Of a DNA stretch of 64,000 bases, positions 45,626 through 54,231 are shown piece by piece (the first letter of the stretch is position 1; every line of letters starts with the position of its first letter). Both the position numbers and the translations under genes were made by a program. Origin of the DNA: Rhodobacter sp. (GTDB lineage Bacteria > Pseudomonadota > Alphaproteobacteria > Rhodobacterales > Rhodobacteraceae); assembly GCA_027484985.1 (NCBI GenBank), contig JAIXRW010000068.1, positions 1 through 64,000 on the forward strand, in the 5' to 3' direction. Below the pieces are notes generated by a model that saw only the letters and a list, made by a program, of their open reading frames with translations, was not told where the DNA came from and did not search any database.

Positions 45626-46538
45626 TCCGGTTGTCAGTGTGGTGATCTGCACGCGCGACCGGCCGCGGCAGGCCTTGGCCTGTCTTGGATCTGTTGCAGC
45701 CAGTCTGGCGGCGGGGATCGGGGCCGAGATCCTGTTGGTCGAGAATGGCAGCCGCGCGGATCTGGCCCTGCCGGCCGATGCGGTGGCAAAGGCAGGGCAG
45801 GGCCGGTGCCGCCTGATCCGGCTGGCCCAAGGTGGGTTGTCCGAAGCGCGCAATGTGGGCATGGCGCAGGCGCGGGGCGGGCTGCTGGTTTTTGTCGATG
45901 ACGATTGCAGGCTTGTACCCGGTTACATGGCCGATGTCTTGCGCCATGCCGCGGCCATGGCGGCGCAGGGGGTGGACGATTACCTGATCGGCGGGCGCGT
46001 CAAGCTGGGCGACAGCGATGACCTGCCCTTTACCATCAAGGACGAGGTGGCGGTGCAGACCTTTCATACCGGCCTGCACCCCGGTGGGTTCATCCAAGGA
46101 TGCAATTTCCTTTTGCCACGGGCCACGGCGGGGCGGATCGGCTGGTTCGACACGCGGTTCGGCGCGGGCGGGCGGTTCCGCGCCGGAGAGGATACCGACT
46201 ATCTGATCCGCGCCCATGATGCGGGCGTTCTGATCCGCTATGTGCCGGATATGGTGGTGCATCATTTCCATGGCAGACGCAGCTTTGCCGAGGTGGACCG
46301 CCTGAACCGCAACTATGCCTATGCAAACGGTGCCATTCTGGCCAAGCATGTTTGGCGCCATCCGTGGCTGGCCAAGCATCTGGTCTGGACCCTGCGGTCG
46401 GCCCTGATCGAGCGGATCGGCGGGCCCTGTTTCGATGCCGAAGTGGGCCTGTCCTGGGCATCGGTGACGCGGGCGCAGTTGCGCGGCCTGGCAGCCTTTG
46501 CCGCCGAGGCGCTGCGGCACAGGCGGGCGGTGCCGTGA
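45585..46538 (+). CDS. Family 2 glycosyltransferase
   Basis: The GTG at 45585 has AGAAGGA about eight bases upstream and gives 317 residues. The GT-A fold begins VVSVVICTRDRPRQALACLG and has GGLSEARNVGMAQARGGLLV and the metal site VFVDDDCRLVPGYMADV near 105. It overlaps the previous gene by 41 bases, unusually long for this window, and the next by 4 (GTGA). The acceptor sugar is unknown. Confidence 0.88.
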   Translation: MSPETNTPSTGRPDPVVSVVICTRDRPRQALACLGSVAASLAAGIGAEILLVENGSRADLALPADAVAKAGQGRCRLIRLAQGGLSEARNVGMAQARGGLLVFVDDDCRLVPGYMADVLRHAAAMAAQGVDDYLIGGRVKLGDSDDLPFTIKDEVAVQTFHTGLHPGGFIQGCNFLLPRATAGRIGWFDTRFGAGGRFRAGEDTDYLIRAHDAGVLIRYVPDMVVHHFHGRRSFAEVDRLNRNYAYANGAILAKHVWRHPWLAKHLVWTLRSALIERIGGPCFDAEVGLSWASVTRAQLRGLAAFAAEALRHRRAVP

Positions 46539-47629
46539 CGGGCGGGGCGCGGCGGCATATCACGCAGTTCGACGGGCTGCGCGGGGTGGCGGTTCTTCTG
46601 GTGTTGGCCGAGCATTTCACGTTCAACGACTGGGTGCGAAGCTGGTCGCCCGGTTCGGCGGGGGTGCGTATCTTTTTCGTGCTGTCGGGCTTTCTGATCA
46701 CGGGCATCCTGCTGGGCGAACGCGACCGCGACGCGCCTGCCGCCGTGGCGCGGCGCTTTTTCTATAACCGTGCGCTGCGGCTTTTGCCGGCATTCGGGGT
46801 TGCGGTGGCGGTGGCCGCCCTGCTGGGCATTGCGGGCATGCGGAAGGATTGGGTGTGGCACCTGTCCTATCTGTCCAATGTGCAGGTGATGCTGGAACGG
46901 AACTGGACGGGGGCGGGGCATTTCTGGACCTTGGCGGTGGAACAGCAATTTTATCTGCTGTGGTTTCCGCTGGTGGTGCTGGCCCCGAAACGCTGGCTTT
47001 GGCCGTTGGTTCTGGCCTGTCTGGTGGCGGCGCCGCTGTTTCGCGGGTTGATCGTTGCGGGCGGGACCCCGTTTCTGAACGTGCTTTTACCCGCGCAGAC
47101 CGATGCGCTGGCGCTGGGGGCAGTGATCGCGCTGTGCCTGCACGGGCCGGTGCGCGCAGGGCTGTGGCGCAGGTTCGGGCATGGCGCCGTGCTGTGGCCG
47201 CTGGTGGTGATGGCGGTTGCGGCAAGCGCCCCTTGGCCGGGGTTGGCAAAGCCTTTGTGGCTGTCATGGGTTGTGCAACCCGCCGTGGTGGCGCTGGCTG
47301 CGGGGTCGGCGGTGGCGGCGGTTGCGGGCGATCCGGCGCGTCTGGGTTGGTTGAAAAGCCGGTGGCTGGTGGGTTTGGGGCAGATTTCCTATGGGCTTTA
47401 CGTGTTCCACTATTTCGTGCCGCAGGCGCTGAACCGCTATGTTCCCTTTGTTGCCGGATTGACCGAGGGCTGGGAAAAGCTGCTGCGGCTGGTGCTTTGG
47501 CTGCTGGTGTCGCTGGCGCTTGCCGCGGCAAGCTGGCGCTGGCTGGAACAGCCCGCCCTGCGCCGCAAGGACCGCTTGGCCAAGGGGCCCGAAAAGGATG
47601 ACCCGATGCCCGCCAAAGCGGTCATTTAG
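46535..47629 (+). CDS. Acyltransferase family 3 (OafA-like O-acyltransferase)
   Basis: The GTG at 46535 overlaps the previous stop by 4 bases and gives 364 residues with about ten membrane helices. The family motif HITQFDGLRGVAVLLVLAEH near 8-27 holds the catalytic His, and WTLAVEQQFYLLW near 132 is the second signature. These enzymes O-acetylate or succinylate sugars of polysaccharides and LPS. Its position after two glycosyltransferases fits decoration of their product. Confidence 0.9.
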   Translation: MTGGARRHITQFDGLRGVAVLLVLAEHFTFNDWVRSWSPGSAGVRIFFVLSGFLITGILLGERDRDAPAAVARRFFYNRALRLLPAFGVAVAVAALLGIAGMRKDWVWHLSYLSNVQVMLERNWTGAGHFWTLAVEQQFYLLWFPLVVLAPKRWLWPLVLACLVAAPLFRGLIVAGGTPFLNVLLPAQTDALALGAVIALCLHGPVRAGLWRRFGHGAVLWPLVVMAVAASAPWPGLAKPLWLSWVVQPAVVALAAGSAVAAVAGDPARLGWLKSRWLVGLGQISYGLYVFHYFVPQALNRYVPFVAGLTEGWEKLLRLVLWLLVSLALAAASWRWLEQPALRRKDRLAKGPEKDDPMPAKAVI

Positions 47630-47650
47630 GTCATCTTTTCAAGGATGAAG

Positions 47651-47726
47651 TGGTGAGCCGGACAGGATTCGAACCTGTGACCCGCTGATTAAAAGTCAGC
47701 TGCTCTACCAACTGAGCTACCGGCCC
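47651..47726 (-). tRNA. tRNA-Lys (anticodon TTT)
   Basis: The minus strand forms a 76-base cloverleaf with encoded CCA. The acceptor is GGGCCGG/CCGGCTC, the D-arm GCTC..GAGC, and the anticodon stem GCTGA/TCAGC with loop CTTTTAA. The T-arm is ACAGG-TTCGAAT-CCTGT. Confidence 0.97.
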
Positions 47727-47819
47727 CACGGGGCGCTGATTAAGGGCGTGGGGCGGGGGGGTCAAGGCCAAAATCGCGGGGCTCTGGCAAAATCGCGGGG
47801 CGGGGCGTATATGGCGGTC

Positions 47820-48659
47820 ATGACCGGGATGATTGGACACTCTGGCCAGCCCTTCCTGAAAATGCACGGGCTTGGCAATGACTTCGTGGTGATCGACTCG
47901 CGCGGGGGCGAGGCGGTGACGACGCCTGCGCTGGCGCGGGCGCTGGGCGACCGGAACCGTGGTGTGGGGTTCGATCAGCTGGCCGAGATCAGGGATGCCG
48001 ACGGTGCGGATTTCGGCTTGGATTTCTGGAACAGTGATGGCAGCCGTGCGGGGGCCTGCGGGAATGCCACGCGCTGTGTTTCGGATTATGTGATGCGGGG
48101 GCTGGGCACCGATGCGGTGACGCTGATCACGGCGCGGGGCGGGCTGCGGGCCGTGCGGCGGGCGGACGGGCTGGTTTCGGTGAATATGGGCCAGCCGCAG
48201 ACGGGGTGGGACGAGGTGCCTGTGGCATCGGCGGTGGATACGCTGCACCTGCCCTTGGCAGGCGATCCGGTGGCGGTGGGGATGGGTAATCCGCATTGCG
48301 TATTCTTTGTGCCGGATGCGGAAGCTGTTGATCTGCAAGGGGTTGGCCCGACGCTGGAGCATGATCCGCTGTTCCCGCAGCGGACGAATGTGGAGTTTGC
48401 CTCGGTCGTCGCGCCCGACCATCTGCGCCTGCGGGTGTGGGAGCGGGGGGCGGGCATCACGCTGGCCTGCGGGTCGGGGGCCTGTGCCACGGCGGTGGCG
48501 GCCCATTTGCGCGGGTTGACCGGGCGGCGGGTGTTCATCGAGGCGGATGGCGGGCGGCTGGAGATTGACTGGCGCGAGGATGGCGTCTGGATGACGGGGC
48601 CTGTGGCGCATGTGTTCGACGGGTTCCTGACGGCCGAATTTCTGGCGGCGCATCGATGA
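47820..48659 (+). CDS. dapF: Diaminopimelate epimerase
   Basis: DapF makes meso-diaminopimelate for lysine and peptidoglycan. The enzyme has [19 protein letters not shown] near 12-30. The two catalytic cysteines are in [11 protein letters not shown] (about 80) and [13 protein letters not shown] (about 220). In-frame starts at 47811 and 47829 are also possible. I chose 47820, giving 279 residues, close to the usual N-terminus. The stop overlaps mtaB by 4 bases. Confidence 0.96.
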   Translation: MTGMIGHSGQPFLKMHGLGNDFVVIDSRGGEAVTTPALARALGDRNRGVGFDQLAEIRDADGADFGLDFWNSDGSRAGACGNATRCVSDYVMRGLGTDAVTLITARGGLRAVRRADGLVSVNMGQPQTGWDEVPVASAVDTLHLPLAGDPVAVGMGNPHCVFFVPDAEAVDLQGVGPTLEHDPLFPQRTNVEFASVVAPDHLRLRVWERGAGITLACGSGACATAVAAHLRGLTGRRVFIEADGGRLEIDWREDGVWMTGPVAHVFDGFLTAEFLAAHR

Positions 48660-49909
48660 GCGCGCCGGTTTTCGCCACGCTGGGTTGCCGCCTGAATGCC
48701 TATGAAACGGAAGCGATGAAAGAGCTTTCGGCGGCGGCGGGGCTGGAAAATGCCGTGATCGTCAATACTTGCGCGGTGACGGCGGAAGCGGTGCGCAAGG
48801 CCAAGCAGGAAATCCGGCGGCTGGCGCGCGAAAACCCCGGTGCGGCGGTGATCGTGACGGGATGTGCTGCGCAGACCGAGCCCGAGACATTTGCCGCCAT
48901 GGCCGAGGTGACGAAGGTCATCGGCAATACGGAAAAGATGCAGGCCGAGACATGGGCCGCCATCAAAGCCCCTGATCTGATTGGACAAACCGAGCGGGTT
49001 CAGGTCGATGACATCATGTCGGTGCGGGAAACCGCGGGGCATCTGATCGACGGGTTCGGGCGGCATCGGGCCTATGTGCAGGTGCAGAACGGGTGTGACC
49101 ATCGTTGCACGTTCTGCATCATCCCGTATGGGCGGGGGAACAGTCGTTCGGTGCCTGCGGGGGTGGTGGTCGAGCAGATCAAGCGCTTGGTGGACAAGGG
49201 TTTTCTTGAGGTCGTGCTGACGGGCGTTGACCTGACAAGCTGGGGGGCGGACCTGCCCGCGCAGCCTCGGCTTGGCGATCTTGTCATGCGGATCTTGCGG
49301 CTGGTGCCGGATTTGCAGCGGTTGCGGATTTCTTCCATCGACAGCATCGAGGCGGATGAGGCGCTGATGGGGGCGATTGCGACCGAGAAGCGCCTGATGC
49401 CGCATCTGCACCTGTCATTGCAGGCGGGGGATGATCTTATCCTCAAGCGGATGAAGCGGCGGCATTTGCGGGATGACGCGATCCGGTTCTGCGAAGAGGC
49501 GCGGAAGCTGCGGCCAGACATGGTTTATGGCGCTGATATCATTGCCGGATTTCCGACCGAGACCGAAGAGATGTTCGCGCAGTCGTTGAAGCTGGTTCAG
49601 GAGTGCGGGCTGACATTCCTGCATGTTTTCCCGTTTTCCCCCCGCAAGGGAACGCCTGCCGCGCGGATGCCGCAGGTCAAGGGGCCGGTGGTCAAGGAGC
49701 GGGCGGCGCGGCTGCGGGCGGCAGGGGATGCGGCCTTGGCGCGGCATCTGGGGTGCCAGGTCGGGGCGGTGCATCGGGTGCTGATGGAAGGGCCGCGGAT
49801 GGGCCGGACCGAGCAGTTCACCGAGGTGGTGTTCGGGGCCGACCAGCCCGAGGGCAGCATCGTCGAGGCGCGGATCACGGGGTTTGCCGAGGGGCGGCTG
49901 GTGGCGTGA
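48656..49909 (+). CDS. mtaB: tRNA t6A37 methylthiotransferase MtaB
   Basis: MtaB adds the 2-methylthio group to t6A37 of tRNAs reading ANN codons. The 417-residue radical-SAM enzyme has the UPF0004 N-domain with Cys in [31 protein letters not shown] and [10 protein letters not shown]. The radical-SAM cluster is [19 protein letters not shown] near 145-163. A C-terminal TRAM-like part (about 355-417) lies after the radical-SAM domain. The gene follows dapF directly. Confidence 0.94.
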   Translation: MSAPVFATLGCRLNAYETEAMKELSAAAGLENAVIVNTCAVTAEAVRKAKQEIRRLARENPGAAVIVTGCAAQTEPETFAAMAEVTKVIGNTEKMQAETWAAIKAPDLIGQTERVQVDDIMSVRETAGHLIDGFGRHRAYVQVQNGCDHRCTFCIIPYGRGNSRSVPAGVVVEQIKRLVDKGFLEVVLTGVDLTSWGADLPAQPRLGDLVMRILRLVPDLQRLRISSIDSIEADEALMGAIATEKRLMPHLHLSLQAGDDLILKRMKRRHLRDDAIRFCEEARKLRPDMVYGADIIAGFPTETEEMFAQSLKLVQECGLTFLHVFPFSPRKGTPAARMPQVKGPVVKERAARLRAAGDAALARHLGCQVGAVHRVLMEGPRMGRTEQFTEVVFGADQPEGSIVEARITGFAEGRLVA

Positions 49910-50013
49910 CGTCCTGACGGAATTTGGCAGGAAGTTTGGCGCGGCGGCTATGCACAAAGCATGCAGACGCGGGAATCGCTGCGTTTACCGGATTTTCAGG
50001 AATGGCGATGGCT

Positions 50014-50038
50014 GTCATCCCCGCGAAAGCGGGGATCT
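50014..50038 (+). repeat. 25-base palindromic repeat (copy 1)
   Basis: GTCATCCCCGC-GAAA-GCGGGGATCT. The other copies are at 50083-50107, 50365-50389 and 52863-52887, the latter three in inverted orientation. Loops alternate GAAA/GCAA type. Confidence 0.8.
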
Positions 50039-50082
50039 TTTGGGGCATGGCTGACGGGGATCGGGGCGCTTTATCCTGAGGG

Positions 50083-50107
50083 AGGTCCCCGCTTGCGCGG
50101 GGATGAC
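50083..50107 (-). repeat. 25-base palindromic repeat (copy 2)
   Basis: The reverse complement reads GTCATCCCCGC-GCAA-GCGGGGACCT. With copy 1 it makes an inverted pair 45 bases apart. Confidence 0.8.
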
Positions 50108-50298
50108 GGGAGTGTGGGTTTGGCACAGGCGCGTGCCTGTGCCATGAGTTGCGGGTTCCGTCATCCGGCCGGTGGCCCAAAGCCACCGGTCAGCGCCCGC
50201 CCCGCCCGTGGCGGGCGCTTCTCGCCCGCCGGGTCGGGCGCTGGCCTCTGTGGTCTTGCGTCGCTGGCGGTCTGGGTGACGCGCTGCGATGCGGGCGG

Positions 50299-50323
50299 GG
50301 AAACGCGTGCGCGTTTCCTTTTT
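50299..50323 (+). terminator. Strong hairpin with T5 run
   Basis: GGAAACGC (50299-50306) pairs with GCGTTTCC (50311-50318) around GTGC, followed by five T. An outer CGGGCGG/CCGCCCG pairing could extend it. On the plus strand it could end a transcript coming from mtaB or from the structured region before it. Confidence 0.6.
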
Positions 50324-50364
50324 CCGCCCGACCTGACGGTCATTCCATGTGGTGGGGTTGGAGG

Positions 50365-50389
50365 AGATCCCCGCTTGCGCGGGGATGAC
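50365..50389 (-). repeat. 25-base palindromic repeat (copy 3)
   Basis: The reverse complement is GTCATCCCCGC-GCAA-GCGGGGATCT. It ends 18 bases before the 3' end of the carboxynorspermidine dehydrogenase gene. Confidence 0.8.
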
Positions 50390-50407
50390 AGGTGGTGCGC
50401 GGTCGCC

Positions 50408-51646
50408 TCAGAACGTCACGGGGCGGTCGCCGTTCGCATCTTTGATGCGGGTGGGCAGGCCCATGTCGTTGAGGAGGGCGAGGAAGGGTTTGGGGTCGAG
50501 TTCCTCGACGTTTACCATTCCGCCCACATCCCATGTGCCGTTCGCCACCAGCAGGGCGGCGGCGACGGGGGGGACGCCTGCGGTGTAGCTGATGCCTTGG
50601 GCGCCGGTTTCGGCATAAGCCTCGGCGTGGTCGGCCACGTTGTAGATCAGGATTTCGGTTTCTTTACCATCCTTAACGCCGCGGATCACGTCACCGATGC
50701 AGGTCTTGCCCGTATAGGTGGGGGCGAGGGAGGCGGGGTCGGGCAGGACGGCCTTGACGACCTTCAGCGGGACGACCTCTAGCCCCTCGGCGGTTTTCAC
50801 AGGCTTTTCGGACAGGAGGCCGAGGTTTTTGAGGACAGTAAAGACGTTGATGTAATGATCGCCAAAGCCCATCCAGAAGCGGACATCGGCCTGCGGGTAG
50901 CGGGCCGAGAGGGAATGCACCTCGTCATGCCCCGTGAGATAGGCCTTTTGGTCGCCCACGGTGGGAAGGGTCCAGACGCGGCCGACCTCGAACATGGAAT
51001 TCGACTGCCATGCGCCCTGCTGCCACGAATAGACGGTGCCGGTAAATTCGCGGAAGTTGATTTCGGGGTCGAAATTGGTGGCGAACCAGCGGCCGTGGCT
51101 GCCTGCGTTGATATCGACGATGTCGATACTGGTGATGGTGTCGAAATGGTCATCTTCCGCAAGGCGTGCCCATGCGTTGACCACGCCGGGATCGAAGCCG
51201 ATGCCCAGGATGGCGGTGGTGCCTACGGCGCGGCAGCGGTCGCGGCGCTGCCATTCGTAGTTGCCATACCATGGCGGGGTTTCGCAGATTTTGGCGGGGT
51301 CTTCGTGGATGGCGGTGTCCATATAGGCAACGCCGGTTTCGATGCAGGCTTCGAGCACCGACATGTTCACGAAGGAGGAGCCGACGTTGATGACGATCTG
51401 CGCGCCCGTTTCGCGGATCAGGGCAGCGACGGCGGTGCTGTCCATCGCATCGACGCTGTGGGCTTCGAATTTGCCCGGGGTCTTCATCGACTTTTTTTCG
51501 TGGACCGAGGCGATCACGGCCTGACATTTGGAAAGCGTGCGGCTGGCGATGTGCAGGTCGCCCAAGCGGTCATTATGCTGGGCGCATTTATGCGCCACGA
51601 CCTGTGCCACGCCACCGGCGCCGATGATCAGGACATTGCGTTTCAC
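50408..51646 (-). CDS. Carboxynorspermidine/carboxyspermidine dehydrogenase (saccharopine-dehydrogenase-like)
   Basis: The 412-residue enzyme has an N-terminal NAD(P)-binding fold (NVLIIGAGGVAQVVAHKCAQ, about 4-23). It is of the saccharopine dehydrogenase-like type that reductively condenses aspartate semialdehyde with diaminopropane or putrescine. The conserved ATTAILGIGFDPGVVNAWAR-like segment appears as TTAILGIGFDPGVVNAWA near 142. Its upstream neighbour encodes the matching decarboxylase, 46 bases away. Together they make norspermidine or spermidine by the carboxy route rather than with S-adenosylmethionine decarboxylase. Confidence 0.85.
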   Translation of the reverse strand: MKRNVLIIGAGGVAQVVAHKCAQHNDRLGDLHIASRTLSKCQAVIASVHEKKSMKTPGKFEAHSVDAMDSTAVAALIRETGAQIVINVGSSFVNMSVLEACIETGVAYMDTAIHEDPAKICETPPWYGNYEWQRRDRCRAVGTTAILGIGFDPGVVNAWARLAEDDHFDTITSIDIVDINAGSHGRWFATNFDPEINFREFTGTVYSWQQGAWQSNSMFEVGRVWTLPTVGDQKAYLTGHDEVHSLSARYPQADVRFWMGFGDHYINVFTVLKNLGLLSEKPVKTAEGLEVVPLKVVKAVLPDPASLAPTYTGKTCIGDVIRGVKDGKETEILIYNVADHAEAYAETGAQGISYTAGVPPVAAALLVANGTWDVGGMVNVEELDPKPFLALLNDMGLPTRIKDANGDRPVTF

Positions 51647-51692
51647 TTCGAACCGTCTCCTTCAAGGACAGAGGGAAGTGCCCGAAAGGGCA

Positions 51693-52787
51693 TTAACCAA
51701 GGTTTCCGACGAAATCGGCATAGCCGAATTCGCGCGACAGGGTGATGGAGCCGTCAAGTTCGCGGATGGCGATCGAGGGCATCTTGACCCCGTTGAACCA
51801 GTTTTTCTTGACCATGGTGTAACCGGCGGCATCGGCGATGGAGAGGCGGTCGCCCACTTTCAGCGGTTCGGGGAAGGAAAATTCACCGAACACATCGCCC
51901 GCAAGGCAGGATTTGCCGCAGATTTGCCAGTGGTGGGGGCCTGCCGTCTCGATCCGGCCCGCGATGCGGTAGATGAGGAGGTCGAGCATATGCGCCTCGA
52001 CGCTCGCATCGACGATGGCGAGGTTCTTGCCGTTGTCGAGGGTGTCGAGGACGGTGACTTCGAGCGAGGCGGCACCCGTGATCGCGGCTTCGCCGGGTTC
52101 GAGATAGACCTGCACGCCGAAGCGGTCGGAAAAGGCGCGCAGGCGGGTGGCGAGGCGGGCGACGGGGTAGCCCGCGCCGGTGAAGTGGATGCCGCCGCCG
52201 AGGGAGACCCATTTGAGGCGTTTCAGGAGGGGGCCGAATTCATCCTCGATCCGGGTCAGTTGGCGGTCGAACAGGTCGAAATCGGCGTTTTCGCAGTTGT
52301 AATGGATCATGAAACCGCTGATGCGGTCGATCACCTGTTCGATCTTGCCTGCGTCCCATTCGCCAAGGCGGCTGAAGGGGCGGGCGGGATCGGCAAGGTC
52401 GAAGCCGCTGGTCGAAAAGCGCGGGTTCAGGCGCAGGCCGCGTGCGATGCTGGCGGATTGGTTGTCGAAGCGGTCAAGCTGGCTGATCGAGTTGAAGATG
52501 ATCTTGTCGGCGCAAGCGACGGCTTCGGCGATCTCATGGTCGGCCCATGCGACGGAATAGGCGTGGGTTTCCTTGCCGAATTTTTCGGCCCCCAGTTTCA
52601 GTTCGTAGAGGCTGGAGGAGGTCGTGCCGTCCATATGGTCGCGCATCTGGTCGAAGACCGGCCAAGTGGCAAAGCATTTCAGCGCAAGCAGGGTTTTGGC
52701 GCCGGAGGCGTGGCGCAACTCGTCCATGATCGCCATGTTGCGCGCCAGTTTTGACCGGTCGATCAGGTAGAACGGTGTCTGGATCAT
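51693..52787 (-). CDS. nspC: Carboxynorspermidine/carboxyspermidine decarboxylase
   Basis: The 364-residue pyridoxal-phosphate enzyme of the alanine-racemase fold starts MIQTPFYLIDRSKLARNMAI at 52787. The PLP lysine is in TLLALKCFATWP (about 38). WVSLGGGIHFTGAGYPV lies near 200 and the C-terminal IHYNCENADFDLF is part of the NspC family. An apparent upstream extension encodes part of repeat copy 4 (SSPRKRGS) and is rejected. It decarboxylates the product of the adjacent dehydrogenase in the alternative spermidine pathway. Confidence 0.88.
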   Translation of the reverse strand: MIQTPFYLIDRSKLARNMAIMDELRHASGAKTLLALKCFATWPVFDQMRDHMDGTTSSSLYELKLGAEKFGKETHAYSVAWADHEIAEAVACADKIIFNSISQLDRFDNQSASIARGLRLNPRFSTSGFDLADPARPFSRLGEWDAGKIEQVIDRISGFMIHYNCENADFDLFDRQLTRIEDEFGPLLKRLKWVSLGGGIHFTGAGYPVARLATRLRAFSDRFGVQVYLEPGEAAITGAASLEVTVLDTLDNGKNLAIVDASVEAHMLDLLIYRIAGRIETAGPHHWQICGKSCLAGDVFGEFSFPEPLKVGDRLSIADAAGYTMVKKNWFNGVKMPSIAIRELDGSITLSREFGYADFVGNLG

Positions 52788-52862
52788 GGCCAATTCTTCC
52801 CCAAAAGCCTGTTCAGGCGCTGCGCTTTGCGTGTCATGGCCGTGTGACGGGGCGGTGACAGG

Positions 52863-52887
52863 AGATCCCCGCTTTCGCGGGGATGAC
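52863..52887 (-). repeat. 25-base palindromic repeat (copy 4)
   Basis: The reverse complement is GTCATCCCCGC-GAAA-GCGGGGATCT, identical to copy 1. It lies 76 bases upstream of the nspC start. Confidence 0.8.
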
Positions 52888-52971
52888 AGTTGCGCTGTCA
52901 CCCGTCCGTCAGGAAGCCAAGAGGCGCGCTATTTAGGGCCAGACCCCCCCCTGCGCAAGCCCCTGACGGGG

Positions 52972-53676
52972 TCACACCATACGGATCGCTTCCTTGCCCA
53001 CGGCCAGAACATAGCCGCGGCGGGCGATGGTTTTGACCAGCAGTTCGCTGACCATCTGGTTGCCCAGTGCGTCGCGCAGGCGTTTGATGCGGGTGGCGCC
53101 TGCGGCTTCGTCGCAGTCGGCCTCGGCCCGGCCCGAGATCACGGCCTCGATCTGGGCGCCGGTCAGCACCTCGTCATCCATCCGGGCTTCGGCCAGCACG
53201 GCCATGGTTTCGAGCGCGGCTTCGGTCAGGGTGAATTCCATGTCGTTGATATAGACGGCGCGGCCTTCGCGGCTGATGAGCAGGCTTGCCACCTGGATGC
53301 CCGAGCGCTGGATGGCGCTGATGCGGCGGTTCAGCGCGATGATGGTGACAAGAAAGACGAGGGCGGCCAGCAGCAGCGCGGCCGAGAAGGCCAGAAGGAC
53401 GAACATCACCATGCGGTAGCTTGCCAGCACCTCGGAAAAGGCGGTGCCGGATTGGGCGAGGATTTCCAGCAGTTTGATATCGGCATAGGTGGTCAGGTCG
53501 TTATTTTCGACGAACAGGCGTTCCACGCGGGCGTTGAAGGCGTTGGCGTCGGGCAGCGACAGGAACAGGAACACCGCCGCGCCGAGCAGGATCAGCACGA
53601 TGGCCATGATGCCGAAAGCGACGACGCGGTTGCCCGCCTTGAGGCTTTCAGAAGCGGAGGAAATAGTCTCCGGCAC
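52972..53676 (-). CDS. Membrane-anchored protein with C-terminal winged helix
   Basis: The preferred GTG at 53676 has AAGGA upstream on the minus strand and gives 234 residues. Two membrane helices (about 20-41 and 91-117) frame a loop of about 50 residues, probably periplasmic. A cytoplasmic C-terminal domain (about 140-234) shows the OmpR-type winged-helix pattern: FTLTEAALETMAVLAEARMD and RIKRLRDALGNQMVSELLVK, ending RRGYVLAVG. Membrane-bound regulators of the ToxR/CadC type carry the DNA-binding domain at the N-terminus, so this order is unusual. It overlaps the small secreted gene by 29 bases. Targets are unknown. Confidence 0.7.
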   Translation of the reverse strand: MPETISSASESLKAGNRVVAFGIMAIVLILLGAAVFLFLSLPDANAFNARVERLFVENNDLTTYADIKLLEILAQSGTAFSEVLASYRMVMFVLLAFSAALLLAALVFLVTIIALNRRISAIQRSGIQVASLLISREGRAVYINDMEFTLTEAALETMAVLAEARMDDEVLTGAQIEAVISGRAEADCDEAAGATRIKRLRDALGNQMVSELLVKTIARRGYVLAVGKEAIRMV

Positions 53677-53938
53677 TCGCTTTCCTTTCCCCCAGCCCTT
53701 CGGGGCCGAATACTGACAACACATTCAGAAGCGTCCAGCCCGCATCGGCAAGGCGGGGGGCCAGTTCGGCCTGTGCCTGTGCGATGTCGGACGCGCAGGC
53801 ATCATCGCTGACCTGCGCGACACCGTAATGCAGGCGCAGCGGATCATCCTGCTTGGCTTTGTAATCGGCAAAGCAATCGGCGGAAGCCGGCCCGCCGAGG
53901 GCAAGGAGCAGGGCCGCAATCAGGGTCAGGCGCGTCAT
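53648..53938 (-). CDS. Small secreted protein
   Basis: The 96-residue product (start 53938, AAAGGA eight bases upstream) has a signal peptide (about 1-21, ending ASA). The mature part contains DCFADYKAKQDDPLRLHYGV and DDACASDIAQAQAELAPRL, with two cysteines. It overlaps the membrane winged-helix gene by 29 bases, so the two may be a signal/sensor pair. No family was recognised. Confidence 0.65.
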   Translation of the reverse strand: MTRLTLIAALLLALGGPASADCFADYKAKQDDPLRLHYGVAQVSDDACASDIAQAQAELAPRLADAGWTLLNVLSVFGPEGLGERKASAGDYFLRF

Positions 53939-54231
53939 CCGAGGCATCCTTTCGCAACTGGGGCCAATTTGCGCCCAGTCGGGCGGATATTCAATGTCGG
54001 ATAGGGTTTGTGGCGGCGCTATCGGATAGCGGGCCGGTGTTATTGCGCGACAGGCGGGGCGGGGGGCAGGGTTTGGCGCAGGTGGTGCCCGTGACGGATG
54101 GGGCGGCGCCGTGGCGCGGTCGCCCCCGATCCGCGCTGCCACGGGGGGGGCGGAAGGGTGAGCAGCTTTCGCCCCCCTTTTTCGCGGTTTTGCCGCTTTC
54201 GGCGGGGCGTGGCTTGGGCTAGCCATAGGGT

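Larger units (their letters stand above)
49910..50407. other. 498-base intergenic region with repeats and hairpins
   Basis: No credible gene lies here. It contains three copies of the 25-base palindromic repeat (50014-50038, 50083-50107, 50365-50389). Two GC hairpins follow: CCGGTGGC/GCCACCGG (50169-50176, 50182-50189) and GCGCCCGCC/GGCGGGCGC (50193-50201, 50210-50218). A terminator-like stem with a T5 run is listed separately. Apparent open frames across it are GC-driven and overlap these repeats. Confidence 0.6.

Noticed and set aside
48086-49411. A 441-codon antisense frame over dapF and mtaB.
   Set aside because: It overlaps two well-identified genes on the other strand and has no domain.
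49961-50782. A 273-codon frame over the repeat-rich gap.
   Set aside because: It contains several copies of the palindromic repeat and runs into the minus-strand dehydrogenase gene.
52788-52901. A longer nspC start at 52901.
   Set aside because: The added sequence contains SSPRKRGS, the translation of the 25-base repeat copy 4. The true start MIQTPFYLI fits at 52787.
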